A DNA stretch of 64,000 bases from NCBI RefSeq assembly GCF_001512295.1, contig NZ_LNUP01000018.1, forward strand, positions 370,184 to 434,183. The letters run 5' to 3'. The notes under the pieces were generated by a model. The model worked only from the letters and a program-made list of their open reading frames with translations. It was not told the origin of the DNA and made no database searches. The position numbers were made by a program, and so were the translations under genes. The number at the start of each line of letters is the position of its first letter. Positions within the stretch are counted from its first letter, which is position 1. Below, in pieces: positions 29,208-40,794 of the stretch. The DNA comes from Pseudomonas sp. EpS/L25. Its GTDB lineage: Bacteria > Pseudomonadota > Gammaproteobacteria > Pseudomonadales > Pseudomonadaceae.

Positions 29208-29897
29208 TCACCCGGGAAAGGTAGGCCAGGCGGCCGTGCTGGCCTGGTCCAGGTATTTGGCCAGGTATTCGGCAAAGCGTTCCCGGGACAGGCTGCTGGC
29301 ACCCAGGCTGGCCAGATGCGCGGTCGGCATCTGGCAGTCGACCAGTACGAAGCCCCAGGCGGCGAGATCCTTCACCAGGGTGACGAAGCCTATCTTGGAG
29401 GCATTGTCCACCTGGCTGAACATGGATTCGCCGAAGAACAACTTGCCCATGGCGATGCCGTAGAGCCCCCCCACCAGTTGCTCGCCCGCCCAGACTTCCA
29501 CGGAGTGCGCCCAGCCCTGGGCGTGCAGCTCACGATAGGCCAGGCGCATCGGTGCGGTGATCCAGGTACCGTCCGCGTCGCGTCGGGGGCCGGCGCAGGC
29601 CTCGATGACCTGATCGAACGCCTGGTCGTAGGTCACGCGCAGCTCGGTCTTGCGCAGGGTCTTCGCCAGGCTGCGGGAGATGTGCAGGTCGGGTGGGAAA
29701 AGCACCGTGCGCGGGTCGGGAGACCACCAGAGGATGGGTTGGCCGGCCTGATACCAGGGGAAGCAACCATGCCGATAGGCCTTGACCAGGCGCGCCGCGC
29801 TCAGGTCGCCACCGATGGCCAGCAGCCCGTTGGGTTCGCGCAGGGCCACCTCCAGCGGTGGGAAGTCGGGGCTTTCACGGGTCAGCCATTTCACCAT
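29208..29897 (-). CDS. aat: Aat, leucyl/phenylalanyl-tRNA–protein transferase
   Basis: The 229-residue protein shows the Aat signature run: [43 protein letters not shown], then [18 protein letters not shown]. It transfers Leu or Phe from tRNA to proteins with N-terminal Lys or Arg, in the cytoplasm. ATG 29897 matches the known start (M-V/L-x-W-L-x-R); a second ATG at 29924 is also open, and neither has a good Shine-Dalgarno. In P. aeruginosa a thioredoxin reductase gene stands between aat and ftsK; here only 257 bases without a gene separate them. Confidence 0.94.
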   Translation of the reverse strand: MVKWLTRESPDFPPLEVALREPNGLLAIGGDLSAARLVKAYRHGCFPWYQAGQPILWWSPDPRTVLFPPDLHISRSLAKTLRKTELRVTYDQAFDQVIEACAGPRRDADGTWITAPMRLAYRELHAQGWAHSVEVWAGEQLVGGLYGIAMGKLFFGESMFSQVDNASKIGFVTLVKDLAAWGFVLVDCQMPTAHLASLGASSLSRERFAEYLAKYLDQASTAAWPTFPG

Positions 29898-30154
29898 GGT
29901 AGGGGAGGGCGCCTTCTGATGCATGGGGCGAAAGGGACGGGACGAGTGCGTATCAGACTCAAGAAATCGTCATAACTCTTTGTCAGGACAACGAAAGAAT
30001 GCTCCAATGTTGTGCCTGAAGGCGGTTCCGGTACTGCCGTCCGCTATCGTGCCATGTTTCGTCTCGGGACTGTAGAACCCGGGCCCGGGCGATCTAGAAT
30101 GGCGCACTGTTTTTTGATTCACGGTCACACGTTCCGTGTGCGGGAAAAGCGCGC

Positions 30155-32629
30155 TTGAAGCAATCCAGTTCTGCCAGCCACGTCAATCATTGGCGTGAGC
30201 ATCTGCATTATCGTCTCAAGGAGGTGGTGCTCATCGCGCTGGCCGCCTTGTGCCTCTATCTGCTCATGGCTCTGTTGAGCTACGACCCCTCCGATCCGGG
30301 CTGGACCCACACCAGCCGCATCGATCAGGTCCACAACACCGCCGGCCGCGCCGGCGCCTGGCTGGCCGACGTGCTGTTCATGGCGCTGGGCTATTTCGCC
30401 TTCGTCTTCCCCGTGTTGCTGGCGGTCAAGACCTGGCAGATCTTCCGCAAGCGTCATCTGCCCTGGGAATGGAGTGGCTGGCTGTTCTCCTGGCGGCTCA
30501 CCGGCCTGGTATTGCTGGTTATCTCCGGTTCGGTACTGGCCTACATCCATTTCCATGCGGCTGCCGGCCTGCCGGCGTCCGCTGGCGGTGCCCTGGGTGA
30601 AAGTCTCGGCCAGCTGTCGGTCACGGCGCTCAACGTCCAGGGCAGTACGCTGCTGTTCCTGGCGCTGTTCCTGCTCGGCCTGACGGTGTTCACCGACCTG
30701 TCCTGGTTCAAGGTGATGGATTTCACTGGCAAGGTGGTGCTCGACCTGCTGGACCTGGTGCAGGGCGGTTTCAGCCGTCTGGCGGGTGGCCGCCGCGCGG
30801 CGCCGGCGCTGGATGCCTTCGACGAGCAGGAAGCGGTCGCACCGCCGCTCGCGCGCAAGCCCAGGACCCGCGAGACCCCGCTCCCCGTCGCCGACGAGGA
30901 TCTGGACGACCTGCTCGACATTGCTCCACCGCCGCGCGTGGAACGTGCCGCGCCGCGCATCGAGATGCCGACACCCAGCCGTGTCACCGCCGAGACGGCC
31001 GCGCCTGCGTCGCTGGCCGCTGCTCCCGTCGTCGCGGCCAGCGTGGCCACGCCCGCACCGCCGCCACGCAAGAGCGTTCCCCTGCCTACCGCGGCATCCG
31101 CGGCGGTGGTACGGGTGGACGCCGATCTGGAAGGGACCATACCGCCCCTGTCGATCCTCGATCGTGCCGAGAAGAAGCAGCAGAGCTACTCGCCGGAATT
31201 CCTCGAGAACATGTCGCGGCTGCTGGAGGTCAAGCTCAAGGAGTTCGGCGTCGAGGTGACCGTGGAAAGCGTACATCCCGGTCCGGTCATCACCCGCTTC
31301 GAGATCCAGCCGGCGGCGGGCGTCAAGGTCAGTCGCATTTCCAACCTGGCGAAGGACCTCGCGCGTTCGCTCGCGGTGTTCAGCGTCCGAGTGGTTGAAG
31401 TCATTCCGGGCAAGACCACCGTAGGGATCGAGATCCCCAACGAGGACCGCCAGATCGTGCGCTTCTCCGAGGTGCTCGAATCCGTGGAATACGCAGCGGC
31501 GAAGTCGCCGGTCACCCTGGCGCTGGGTCACGACATCGGCGGCAAGCCGGTCATCACCGACCTCGCCAAGATGCCGCACCTGCTGGTGGCCGGTACCACG
31601 GGCTCCGGTAAGTCGGTGGGCGTGAACGCCATGCTGCTGTCCATCCTGTTCAAGTCGAGCCCGGAAGACGCGCGACTGATCATGATCGATCCGAAGATGC
31701 TGGAACTCTCGATCTACGAGGGGATTCCGCACCTGCTCTGCCCGGTGGTCACCGACATGAAGGAAGCCGCCAACGCCCTGCGCTGGAGCGTGGCGGAGAT
31801 GGAACGGCGCTACAAGCTGATGGCCGCCATGGGCGTACGGAACCTGGCCGGCTTCAACCGCAAGGTGAAGGATGCCGAGGAAGCCGGTACCCCGCTGACC
31901 GATCCGCTCTATCGTCGCGAAAGCATGGACGACGAGGCGCCGTTGTTGAAGACGCTGCCGACCATCGTGGTGGTGGTGGACGAATTCGCCGACATGATGA
32001 TGATCGTCGGCAAGAAGGTGGAAGAGCTGATCGCGCGGATCGCCCAGAAGGCGCGGGCAGCCGGTATCCATCTGATCCTGGCCACTCAGCGGCCCTCGGT
32101 GGACGTCATCACCGGCCTGATCAAGGCCAACATTCCCACCCGCATGGCCTTCCAAGTGTCCAGCAAGATCGATTCCCGGACCATTCTCGACCAGGGCGGT
32201 GCCGAACAGCTGCTCGGTCACGGTGACATGCTCTATCTGCCGCCGGGAACCGGCCTGCCGATTCGCGTCCATGGCGCCTTCGTTTCCGACGAAGAAGTCC
32301 ATCGCGTCGTCGAGGCCTGGAAGGAGCGAGGTGCACCCGACTACATCGAGGATATCCTCAGCGGTCCGGACGAGGGCGGCGGTGCAGGCTTCGAAGGCGG
32401 CGGTGGCGAAGGCGGGGAGAGCGACGAGGACGATCCGCTCTATGACGAAGCGGTGCGCTTCGTCACCGAGAGTCGCCGAGCTTCCATCTCCGCGGTCCAG
32501 CGCAAGCTCAAGATCGGTTACAACCGGGCGGCACGTATGATCGAAACCATGGAAATGGCTGGTGTCGTATCGCCCATGAACACCAACGGCTCGCGCGAGG
32601 TCATAGCGCCTGCTCCGGTGAGAGACTGA
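30155..32629 (+). CDS. ftsK: DNA translocase FtsK
   Basis: The 824-residue protein starts with a TTG codon; no ATG or GTG in frame gives the expected N-terminus. It has four to five membrane helices (about 25–195), a Pro/Ala-rich cytoplasmic linker (about 205–330), a RecA-like motor with Walker A TTGSGKS (about 481–487) and Walker [14 protein letters not shown]. The C-terminal gamma winged helix (about 760–820, [20 protein letters not shown]) reads KOPS sites and activates XerD. FtsK sits at the septum and pumps chromosome dimers clear. The linker is short compared with E. coli. lolA follows after 18 bases and probably shares the transcript. Confidence 0.95.
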   Translation: MKQSSSASHVNHWREHLHYRLKEVVLIALAALCLYLLMALLSYDPSDPGWTHTSRIDQVHNTAGRAGAWLADVLFMALGYFAFVFPVLLAVKTWQIFRKRHLPWEWSGWLFSWRLTGLVLLVISGSVLAYIHFHAAAGLPASAGGALGESLGQLSVTALNVQGSTLLFLALFLLGLTVFTDLSWFKVMDFTGKVVLDLLDLVQGGFSRLAGGRRAAPALDAFDEQEAVAPPLARKPRTRETPLPVADEDLDDLLDIAPPPRVERAAPRIEMPTPSRVTAETAAPASLAAAPVVAASVATPAPPPRKSVPLPTAASAAVVRVDADLEGTIPPLSILDRAEKKQQSYSPEFLENMSRLLEVKLKEFGVEVTVESVHPGPVITRFEIQPAAGVKVSRISNLAKDLARSLAVFSVRVVEVIPGKTTVGIEIPNEDRQIVRFSEVLESVEYAAAKSPVTLALGHDIGGKPVITDLAKMPHLLVAGTTGSGKSVGVNAMLLSILFKSSPEDARLIMIDPKMLELSIYEGIPHLLCPVVTDMKEAANALRWSVAEMERRYKLMAAMGVRNLAGFNRKVKDAEEAGTPLTDPLYRRESMDDEAPLLKTLPTIVVVVDEFADMMMIVGKKVEELIARIAQKARAAGIHLILATQRPSVDVITGLIKANIPTRMAFQVSSKIDSRTILDQGGAEQLLGHGDMLYLPPGTGLPIRVHGAFVSDEEVHRVVEAWKERGAPDYIEDILSGPDEGGGAGFEGGGGEGGESDEDDPLYDEAVRFVTESRRASISAVQRKLKIGYNRAARMIETMEMAGVVSPMNTNGSREVIAPAPVRD

Positions 32630-32647
32630 CATTCCATGAGGACCTCG

Positions 32648-33271
32648 ATGCACAAGCTGCGTTGCTTCGCCCTGGTGGCCCTGGCTGCCGTTAGCTTTTC
32701 CGCCCATGCCGATCAGGCCTCGGTGAGTCGGCTGTCGGAACTGCTCGACAAGGCCCAGACCCTGACCGCCCGTTTCTCGCAGCTGACCCTGGATGGCTCG
32801 GGCACCCGCCTGCAGGAAACCGCGGGCAACATGAGCCTGAAGCGCCCCGGGTTGTTCCGCTGGCACTCCGATGCGCCCCAGGAGCAGTTGCTGGTGTCGG
32901 ACGGCAAGCAGGTCTGGCTGTACGACCCGGACCTGGAACAGGTCACCATCCGCAAGCTGGACCTGCGCCTGACCCAGACGCCGGCCCTGCTGCTGTCGGG
33001 TGACATCTCCAAGATCGAGAGCAGCTTCGACGTCACCAGCAAGGACGCCGGCAACGTCGTCGACTTCGTGCTCAAGCCCAAGACCAAGGACAGCCTGTTC
33101 GACAGCCTGCGGCTGTCCTTCCGCAACGGCGTGATCAACGACATGCAGTTGATCGATGGCGCCGGGCAGCGGACCAACATCCTCTTCTTCAACGTCAAGC
33201 TCAACGAGCCGGTGGCCGCGTCCCAGTTCACCTTCCAGGTGCCCAAGGGAGCCGACGTCATCCAGGAGTGA
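32648..33271 (+). CDS. lolA: LolA, periplasmic lipoprotein carrier
   Basis: The 207-residue protein begins with a signal peptide ([21 protein letters not shown]) and then [24 protein letters not shown], the start of mature LolA. The fold is an unclosed beta-barrel that carries lipoproteins from LolCDE to LolB. The [18 protein letters not shown] motif is well kept. I chose the second ATG (32648) because GAGGA stands five bases before it, whereas ATG 32636 has no ribosome site. It sits in the conserved order ftsK–lolA–rarA. Confidence 0.93.
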   Translation: MHKLRCFALVALAAVSFSAHADQASVSRLSELLDKAQTLTARFSQLTLDGSGTRLQETAGNMSLKRPGLFRWHSDAPQEQLLVSDGKQVWLYDPDLEQVTIRKLDLRLTQTPALLLSGDISKIESSFDVTSKDAGNVVDFVLKPKTKDSLFDSLRLSFRNGVINDMQLIDGAGQRTNILFFNVKLNEPVAASQFTFQVPKGADVIQE

Positions 33272-33280
33272 TAGCACCCC

Positions 33281-34609
33281 ATGGATCTCTTCAGCACCGC
33301 ACCCGTCGGGCAGCCCTTGGCTGCCCGCATGCGTCCCGAGACCCTCGATGAGTATGCGGGGCAGCAGCACCTGTTGGCCCGCGGCAAGCCCCTGCGCGAG
33401 GCCCTGGAGCAGGGCGCGCTGCACTCGATGATCTTCTGGGGGCCGCCAGGGGTGGGCAAGACCACCCTGGCGCGGCTGCTGGCCCAGGTCTCCGATGCCC
33501 ACTTCGAAACGCTCTCGGCGGTGCTCTCCGGGGTCAAGGAGATCCGCCATGCGGTGGAGGTGGCCAAGCAGCAGGCTGCCCAGTACCGCCGACGCACGAT
33601 CCTCTTCGTCGACGAGGTGCATCGCTTCAACAAGTCGCAGCAGGATGCCTTCCTGCCCTACGTCGAGGACGGCACCCTGATCTTCATCGGGGCGACCACC
33701 GAGAATCCCTCCTTCGAGCTCAATAACGCGCTGCTCTCGCGGGCGCGGGTCTATGTGCTCAAGAGCCTGGACGACGAGGCTCTCGGCGGTCTGGCGCGCC
33801 GCGCCCTGACCAGCGCCAAGGGCCTGGGGGAGCGGCATCTGAGTCTACCCGACGACGCCCTGACCCTGCTGCTGGCTGCCGCCGACGGCGATGGCCGGCG
33901 GCTGCTCAACCTGCTGGAGAACGCCGCGGACCTGGCCGAGGACGGCGGCGCGTTGGACGCCGAGCTGTTCCAAAGCCTGCTGGGCGACCAGCGTCGACGC
34001 TTCGACAAGGGCGGCGAGGCCTTCTACGACCAGATTTCCGCGCTGCACAAGTCGGTACGGGGTTCGAGTCCGGATGGTGCGCTCTACTGGTTCGCGCGGA
34101 TGATCGACGGTGGCTGCGATCCGCTGTACATCGCCCGGCGCGTGGTGCGCATGGCCAGTGAGGACATCGGCAACGCCGATCCCCGCGCCCTCAGCCTCTG
34201 CCTGGATGCCTGGGATGTCCAGGAGCGCCTGGGCAACCCCGAAGGCGAGCTGGCCATCGCCCAGGCGCTGGTCTACCTGGCCTGCGCGCCCAAGAGCAAC
34301 GCCGTCTACCTGGGCTACAAGGCCGCCCTGGCCGATGTGCGCCAGAACGGCTCGCGCGAGGTGCCGCTGCACCTGCGCAATGCCCCGACCAAGCTGATGA
34401 AGAACCTTGGCTACGGCGACGAGTACCGCTACGCCCATGACGAGCCGGAAGCCTATGCCGCGGGCGAGGACTACTTTCCCGAGGAGCTCGAGCCGCGCCG
34501 CTACTATGATCCGGTTCCCCGTGGGCTGGAGCTGAAGATCCGCGATAAACTGCAGCACCTGGCGGATCTCGACCGATCCAGCCCGCGCCAGCGCCGGCGG
34601 CGTTCCTGA
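33281..34609 (+). CDS. rarA: RarA (MgsA), replication-associated recombination ATPase
   Basis: The 442-residue AAA+ protein has Walker [10 protein letters not shown] (54–62), Walker [10 protein letters not shown] (about 108–116), and the clamp-loader-like C-terminal tetramerisation domain with [15 protein letters not shown]. It acts at blocked replication forks and interacts with SSB and RecQ-type repair. The opening [20 protein letters not shown] is the usual RarA start, with a GGAG ribosome site overlapping the lolA end. Gene spacing to lolA is nine bases, indicating an operon. Confidence 0.94.
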   Translation: MDLFSTAPVGQPLAARMRPETLDEYAGQQHLLARGKPLREALEQGALHSMIFWGPPGVGKTTLARLLAQVSDAHFETLSAVLSGVKEIRHAVEVAKQQAAQYRRRTILFVDEVHRFNKSQQDAFLPYVEDGTLIFIGATTENPSFELNNALLSRARVYVLKSLDDEALGGLARRALTSAKGLGERHLSLPDDALTLLLAAADGDGRRLLNLLENAADLAEDGGALDAELFQSLLGDQRRRFDKGGEAFYDQISALHKSVRGSSPDGALYWFARMIDGGCDPLYIARRVVRMASEDIGNADPRALSLCLDAWDVQERLGNPEGELAIAQALVYLACAPKSNAVYLGYKAALADVRQNGSREVPLHLRNAPTKLMKNLGYGDEYRYAHDEPEAYAAGEDYFPEELEPRRYYDPVPRGLELKIRDKLQHLADLDRSSPRQRRRRS

Positions 34610-34641
34610 CCCTGCGCCCGCGCTGCTGCCCCCATTCCTAA

Positions 34642-35933
<1,292 letters not shown>

Positions 35934-35934
<1 letters not shown>

Positions 35935-37328
35935 TGGATTACCTGCCGCTCTTCCACAAGCTCGACGGCCGGCCGGTGCTGGTGATCGGCGGCGGCGACA
36001 TCGCCCTGCGCAAGAGCGTGCTGCTGGCCGAGGCCGGGGCTCGCATCACCCTGGTGGCGCCGGAGATCGAGCCGGAGGTGCGCGCCTTCGTCGAGGCGAA
36101 GGGTGGCAGTTGCCGGGTCCAACGCTACGCGGCGGATCTGCTCGCCGGGCATTGCCTGGTGATCGCCGCTACCGACGATGACGAGGTCAACGAAAGGGTG
36201 TCCCACGACGCCCAGGCGATGGGGCTGCCGGTCAACGCGGTGGATGCGCCCAAGCTGTGCACCGTGATCTTCCCCGCCATCGTCGATCGTTCCCCGCTGG
36301 TGATCGCCATTTCCAGCGGCGGCGACGCTCCGGTGCTGGCACGTCTGGTGCGGGCCAAGCTTGAAAGCTGGATTCCGGCGACCTACGGCCAACTGGCGCA
36401 ATTGGCCCAACGCTTCCGCGCCCGAGTAAAGGCACGCTTTGCCGATCTGCAGGCACGCCGCATCTTCTGGGAGGAGGTGTTCCAGGGGGAGGTCGCCGAG
36501 AAGGTCTTCTCCGGCCAACCCCAGGCGGCCGAGCAGTTGCTCGAGGCCAAGCTGGCCAGTGAGGCGGAAGCCTTCCGGGGCGAAGTCTATCTGGTCGGCG
36601 CCGGTCCCGGTGATCCCGATTTGCTGACCTTTCGCGCCTTGCGCCTGATGCAACAGGCCGACGTGGTGCTCTACGACCGCCTGGTGGCTCCGACCATCCT
36701 CGACATGTGCCGTCGCGATGCTGATCGCATCTATGTCGGCAAGCGCCGCGCCGAGCATGCGGTGCCCCAGGAAGACCTCAATCGACTGCTGGTCAAGCTG
36801 GCCCAGGAGGGCAAGCGGGTGCTGCGGCTCAAGGGCGGCGATCCCTTCATCTTCGGTCGGGGTGGCGAAGAAATCGAGGAACTCGCGGCCGAAGGCATCC
36901 CCTTCCAGGTGGTGCCCGGGATCACCGCGGCCAGTGGTTGCGCGGCCTATGCCGGCATTCCCTTGACCCATAGGGATCATGCCCAATCGGTGCGTTTCGT
37001 CACCGGTCATCTCAAGGATGGCTCGGCCGATCTACCCTGGCCGGATCTGGTAGCGCCAGGGCAGACCTTGGTGTTCTACATGGGTCTGGTCGGACTACCG
37101 ACCATCTGCGAGCAGCTCATCGTCCATGGCAAGAATCCGGCGACGCCGGCTGCCCTGGTGCAGCAGGGCACCACCAGCAATCAGCGGGTATTCACCGGTA
37201 CCCTGCAGGATCTGCCGCGGTTGGTCGCCCAGCATGAGGTGCACGCACCGACGTTGGTGATCGTCGGCGAAGTGGTCGCGCTAAGAGAGAAGCTGGCCTG
37301 GTTCGAAGGCGCTCAAACGACGGCCTGA
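35934..37328 (+). CDS. cysG: Siroheme synthase CysG (trifunctional)
   Basis: The 464-residue protein fuses precorrin-2 dehydrogenase/sirohydrochlorin ferrochelatase (about 1–205, NAD motif [15 protein letters not shown]) to uroporphyrinogen-III methyltransferase (about 216–460), which shows [20 protein letters not shown] and [13 protein letters not shown]. It makes siroheme for sulfite and nitrite reductases. It begins on the last base of serS. Its stop codon lies inside a perfect hairpin shared with the stop of the convergent glutathione transferase gene. Confidence 0.95.
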
Positions 37329-37340
37329 TTCCTCAGGCCG
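37321..37340. terminator. Hairpin built over the stop codons of cysG and the convergent gene
   Basis: CGGCCTGA-TTCC-TCAGGCCG is a perfect eight-pair stem. The TGA in its left arm ends cysG and the TCA in its right arm is the stop of the minus-strand gene. There is no T-tract, so it may act as a weak terminator or an mRNA 3'-end stabiliser. Confidence 0.45.
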
Positions 37341-38334
37341 CTCCCTTGATCCCGGCGCCATGCAAGGCGTCTCGCCCGTGGGGACGGTCCAGCTCCAGGG
37401 CCGGTCCCTTCGGCACGATACCGGTCGGATTGATCTGCGCGTGACTGCCGTAGTAGTGATGCTTGATATGTTGGAAATCCACGGTCTCGGCAATCCCCGG
37501 CCACTGGTAGAGCTCGCGCAGCCAGCCCTGTAGTGCTGGATAGTCGCGAATGCGCCGCAGGTTGCACTTGAAGTGGCCGTGGTAGACGGCGTCGAAGCGA
37601 ATCAGGGTGGTGAACAGACGCCAGTCGGCTTCGGTCAGCCAGTCGCCGGTGAGATAGCGCTGGGTGTGCAGCAGCCTTTCCAGGTCGTCCAGGGTGGCGA
37701 AAACCTCGTCGAACGCTTCTTCATAGGCGCCCTGGGTTGTCGCGAAGCCGGCACGGTAGACGCCGTTGTTGACGGTAGGATAGATGCGCTCGTTCAACTC
37801 ATCGATACGCGCGCGCAACGCCTCGGGATAGAGATCCAGGCGGTTGCCGGTCAGCTCATCGAAGGCGCCGTTGAACATGCGGATGATCTCGGCGGATTCG
37901 TTGCTGACGATACGCTCTTCCTGGCGATCCCAGAGCACCGGGACGGTCACCCGGCCGGTGTAGTCCGCCTGGTCGCGCTGATAGAGCTGGTAGAGGCGCT
38001 CGAGGTGATAGAGGTCGTCACCACTGGAGCCATTCGCCGGATCGAAGGTCCAGCCTTCCTCGCGCATCAGCCAGCTCACCACCGAGACGCCGATCAGCGA
38101 CTCCAGCCCCTTGAGCTTGCGATAGATCAGTGTGCGGTGGGCCCAGGGGCAAGCGAGGGACACGTAGAGATGATAGCGACCGGCTTCCGGTGGGTAGCGC
38201 TCGGCACCTTCAGGGATGGGCTGCTGCGGACGCGCGACCCAGTCGCGGCGCTGGGCTTCTTCCCGCTTGAAATGGCCATCTTTGCCGTTGTCGTACCAAC
38301 GGTCCTGCCACTGTCCGTCGACCAATAACCCCAT
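37333..38334 (-). CDS. Glutathionyl-hydroquinone reductase (YqjG/Xi-class GST)
   Basis: The 333-residue protein has the Xi-class glutathione transferase marks: YHLYVSLACPWAHRTLIYRK with the catalytic Cys in CPWAHR (about residue 59–64), NDG-like WTFDPANGSSGDDLYHLERL, and VPVLWDRQEERIVSNESAEI, the glutathione-binding VSNES. These enzymes remove glutathione from glutathionyl-hydroquinones, a detoxifying step for quinones. It is monocistronic and converges with cysG with only four bases between stop codons. Confidence 0.9.
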   Translation of the reverse strand: MGLLVDGQWQDRWYDNGKDGHFKREEAQRRDWVARPQQPIPEGAERYPPEAGRYHLYVSLACPWAHRTLIYRKLKGLESLIGVSVVSWLMREEGWTFDPANGSSGDDLYHLERLYQLYQRDQADYTGRVTVPVLWDRQEERIVSNESAEIIRMFNGAFDELTGNRLDLYPEALRARIDELNERIYPTVNNGVYRAGFATTQGAYEEAFDEVFATLDDLERLLHTQRYLTGDWLTEADWRLFTTLIRFDAVYHGHFKCNLRRIRDYPALQGWLRELYQWPGIAETVDFQHIKHHYYGSHAQINPTGIVPKGPALELDRPHGRDALHGAGIKGAA

Positions 38335-38398
38335 GTCGTGATCCTCGTTGCGATGGGCTTAGGAACCCTGGCGCAGCTCCGGGGTTCCTGTCGCTCGG

Positions 38399-39382
38399 TC
38401 AGAGCGTGCGATTACGGGCCTCCCAGAGACGTTCGGCGGCGCTTTGCGCGCTTGCCTGGTCCTGTCCGAGCGCACGCAGGGCCACGGCCAGGGTGGCAAT
38501 GACCGCCAGACGGCCATAGGCATCCTCTGTTTCGCCGCGCCAGGTAGCGGCCAGCAGAGCCGGGTCGAGCTGCTCGGGCTTGACCTGGCGACGCTCGGTC
38601 AGCGCCGGCCAGCTCTCGTCCCAGGCTTCACCGCCGCAGGTCCCGTAGAGATGGGCGATGACGTCGGGATTACGCTCGACCTCACCACCTTCCCCCTTGA
38701 TGACGATGCTGTCGTCGCCCAGCAGCCGACTGGCCTCACGATGTACCTCCTGATACCCCGGATGGAAGATGCTCTGCAGGATGCAGCGCGCGCCGCTGGG
38801 GTTGAGCAGCCTAACCAGCGAGTGGATCGGCGAGCGCAGGCCGAGCTGGGCCTTGAGGTCGATCATCCGCTGCAGTGCTGGCATCCAGGCGGCCAGCGGC
38901 AGGAAGGCCGGCTGGCCTTGGTCGAGCAGGGCGCCGACGCTTTGCCAGTCCTGGGCCGTCTGCAGGCCGAGATCTGCCAGGCACTGCTCGGTGTAGAGCC
39001 TCCCCGCCGTGTGAGTGCCGCCGCCGTGCATGACGACACGAACGCCACTGGCCGCCAGGCACTTCACGGCCAGCAGGTACCAGGGCAGATGTCGCTTCTT
39101 GCCCGCATAGGAGGGCCAGTCGAGATCGACGGCGAAGCTCGGGCGCTGTAACCGCGCGCGCACGGCGCGGGTGAAGCCGGCCAGTTCTTCGGCGCTTTCT
39201 TCCTTGTGCCGGAGCAGCATGAGGAAGGCGCCGAGCTGGACGTCTTCGACCTGGCCATCGAGGATGAGCCCCATGGCCGCTTCGGCCTCGGTCTCGGTCA
39301 GGCTGCGAGCGCCGCGCTTACCCTTACCCAGGGCCCGGACATAGACGGCGAAGGGGTGTTCTTCGGGCGTGGTGAAGGTCAT
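38399..39382 (-). CDS. ybiB: YbiB/TrpD2-family nucleic-acid-binding protein
   Basis: The 327-residue protein resembles anthranilate phosphoribosyltransferase (TrpD) in fold. It has the family GKGKRGARSLTETEAEAAMGL region, VVMHGGGTHTAGRLYTE and RSPIHSLVRLLNPSGARCIL, but lacks the glycine-rich PRPP loop, as in TrpD2/YbiB. E. coli YbiB binds nucleic acids and is SOS-linked. The ATG overlaps the tusE stop by four bases (ATGA), making it the last gene of the tusDCBE operon. A link to sulfur relay is positional only. Confidence 0.85.
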   Translation of the reverse strand: MTFTTPEEHPFAVYVRALGKGKRGARSLTETEAEAAMGLILDGQVEDVQLGAFLMLLRHKEESAEELAGFTRAVRARLQRPSFAVDLDWPSYAGKKRHLPWYLLAVKCLAASGVRVVMHGGGTHTAGRLYTEQCLADLGLQTAQDWQSVGALLDQGQPAFLPLAAWMPALQRMIDLKAQLGLRSPIHSLVRLLNPSGARCILQSIFHPGYQEVHREASRLLGDDSIVIKGEGGEVERNPDVIAHLYGTCGGEAWDESWPALTERRQVKPEQLDPALLAATWRGETEDAYGRLAVIATLAVALRALGQDQASAQSAAERLWEARNRTL

Positions 39383-39693
39383 AGGCAATTATCCGGTTTC
39401 GGCAGGCCGGCGAGTTTGGCGCCGAGCTTGGCCGGCGCCCCCTTGAACAGCAGATTGAGTTGCAGGCTGGTGCCCAGCTCCGGGCCCAGCGTTTGGGCAA
39501 TGTACTTGATCAACGGCCGGTTGGCCGGCGACAGCTGGAACTGGGCATAGAAATCACGCAGCGCCTGGAGTACCTGCCAATGGCGCTCGGTCAGTTCGAT
39601 GCCTTCCTTGAGCGCCAGTTGCTGGGCGACCTCCGGGCTCCATTGGGAGAGATCGCGGAGGTAGCCTTCGGGGTCGAGGTCGATAGAGGGCAT
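39379..39693 (-). CDS. tusE: TusE (DsrC-like) sulfur-relay protein
   Basis: The 104-residue protein matches the DsrC/TusE family. It has IDLDPEGYLRDLSQWSPEVA, the TERHWQVLQALRDFY segment, and the flexible arm ending in a conserved next-to-last cysteine (KPDNCL). That cysteine takes persulfide from TusD and hands it to MnmA for 2-thiouridine in tRNA. The ATG at 39693 lies three bases after the tusB stop; a TTG 12 bases upstream is less likely. Genes D, C, B and E overlap or nearly touch. Confidence 0.9.
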   Translation of the reverse strand: MPSIDLDPEGYLRDLSQWSPEVAQQLALKEGIELTERHWQVLQALRDFYAQFQLSPANRPLIKYIAQTLGPELGTSLQLNLLFKGAPAKLGAKLAGLPKPDNCL

Positions 39694-39695
39694 GC

Positions 39696-39995
39696 TCAGG
39701 TCCAACTGATGACCTTGGCGCAGGCCACGCTCAGGTCGACGAAAGAGGGGTAGTCGATCAGGGTTGCCTGATGTGCCGGCTGCAGCCGCCGCGCCTGGAC
39801 GTCTTCCGCCAGGGCATAGAGGAGGACGGTGCTAGGCAACTGGGCCAAGGCTTCGACAGCGAAGCTACCCGGGCGCAGGGCCTCGACGGCGCCACCGGTG
39901 AGCAGGACGACATCCTCGCCACGCACCACCGCGAGACCTTCCAAGGCCGCGGGGTCGGTCAAAGGCGAGCGGGAAAACAGGTGCAGAGTGGTCAA
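39696..39995 (-). CDS. tusB: TusB (DsrH-like) sulfur-relay subunit
   Basis: The 99-residue protein starts MTTLHLFSRSPLTDPAALE and fits the DsrH family, the third subunit of the TusBCD heterohexamer. Its overall length and the ADIDYPSFVDL-like C-terminus (LIDYPSFVDLSVACAKVISW) are typical. Its start overlaps the tusC stop by four bases. TusB itself is not the main persulfide carrier. Confidence 0.88.
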   Translation of the reverse strand: MTTLHLFSRSPLTDPAALEGLAVVRGEDVVLLTGGAVEALRPGSFAVEALAQLPSTVLLYALAEDVQARRLQPAHQATLIDYPSFVDLSVACAKVISWT

Positions 39996-40348
39996 ATGGA
40001 AATCACCTGATCATGGTCATGGATCAACGCTGCCAGGGCATCGGGCGCCAGCGGCGTCACCCAGGCAGGCAGTTGCTCTGGCGTGATGCCCAGGCGCTGT
40101 AGTGCCGCGGCCTCCGCATAGATGGCTTCGACGCCAAACAATGGCAGGGCGGATAGGTTGGCGCTCAAGTCCTTCTGCTCCAGCGTGGCGCTGTCGACGG
40201 CCAGCAGTTGGGTCACGCCTGGGCCGGCGAACAGCAAGGCCAGAGGCAATTCGAAGGCGCCACCGGCAAGGACGATATCCAGGGCTTCGCGTGGGGCTAA
40301 GCCGCCAAGCGCTGGCTGCCGGGTGATGACGAGGGTGCTCTTGGCCAT
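39992..40348 (-). CDS. tusC: TusC (DsrF-like) sulfur-relay subunit
   Basis: The 118-residue protein MAKSTLVITRQPALGGLAPRE belongs to the DsrE/F superfamily and is placed as DsrF by order between tusD and tusB and by length. It forms the TusBCD complex with its neighbours. GGAGGTGATTGAG immediately before the ATG overlaps the end of tusD. The long frame upstream of this ATG is in the shadow of tusD and is not used. Confidence 0.88.
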   Translation of the reverse strand: MAKSTLVITRQPALGGLAPREALDIVLAGGAFELPLALLFAGPGVTQLLAVDSATLEQKDLSANLSALPLFGVEAIYAEAAALQRLGITPEQLPAWVTPLAPDALAALIHDHDQVISI

Positions 40349-40349
40349 C

Positions 40350-40745
40350 TCAATCACCTCCGAAACAGAGCAGGCGGTCAGCGTCCTGAATGGCTTCATG
40401 CAACTGGCCGAGGCCCGAGAGCTGCCAGGGCGCGCGCACGTTGATCGCGCCGTCACGCTCGTAGCGGCGGGCTTCGTTCTCATCCAGCAAGCCACGCTTG
40501 AGGGCGGCGGCGATGCAGACCACGGCATCGATCTGGTAGCGCTCGATCAGCTCACGCCAGCGCCCGGGCAGGTCCAGCTCGTCCTGACCACTGACCGTGG
40601 CATGGGAAGCGTTATGGACGCCGTCGCGGTAGAGGAAGAGGCGCGAGACTTCGTGCCCCCCGGCCAGCAGGGCTTCGCAGAAGCGCAGGGCCCGGCGAGC
40701 CGCAGGCGCCTGGGGAGGAGAAAGGACAACGATGGCAAATTTCAT
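40350..40745 (-). CDS. tusD: TusD (DsrE-like) sulfurtransferase
   Basis: The 131-residue protein has the DsrE fold with the active cysteine at about residue 77 in DAVVCIAAALKRGLLDENEA. TusD accepts persulfide sulfur from TusA and passes it to TusE, in wobble uridine thiolation of tRNA-Lys, -Glu and -Gln. It is first in the tusDCBE–ybiB row. A bidirectional terminator at 40752–40779 separates it from yccA upstream, so its promoter must lie very close to the start or the terminator must be leaky. Confidence 0.9.
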   Translation of the reverse strand: MKFAIVVLSPPQAPAARRALRFCEALLAGGHEVSRLFLYRDGVHNASHATVSGQDELDLPGRWRELIERYQIDAVVCIAAALKRGLLDENEARRYERDGAINVRAPWQLSGLGQLHEAIQDADRLLCFGGD

Positions 40746-40751
40746 GGATGT

Positions 40752-40779
40752 AAAAAGGCCCGCCGAAGCGGGCCTTTTT
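40752..40779. terminator. Terminator between yccA and tusD
   Basis: AAAAAGGCCCGC-CGAA-GCGGGCCTTTTT is a perfect 12-pair stem-loop with A- and T-tracts built in. It follows the minus-strand yccA stop by 15 bases and precedes the tusD ATG by only seven. Confidence 0.92.
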
Positions 40780-40794
40780 GGCTACCGCTGATGA

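Noticed and set aside
30125..33838. 1237-residue minus-strand open frame
   Set aside because: Antisense to ftsK, lolA and rarA, which are well established; the long frame results from high GC third positions.
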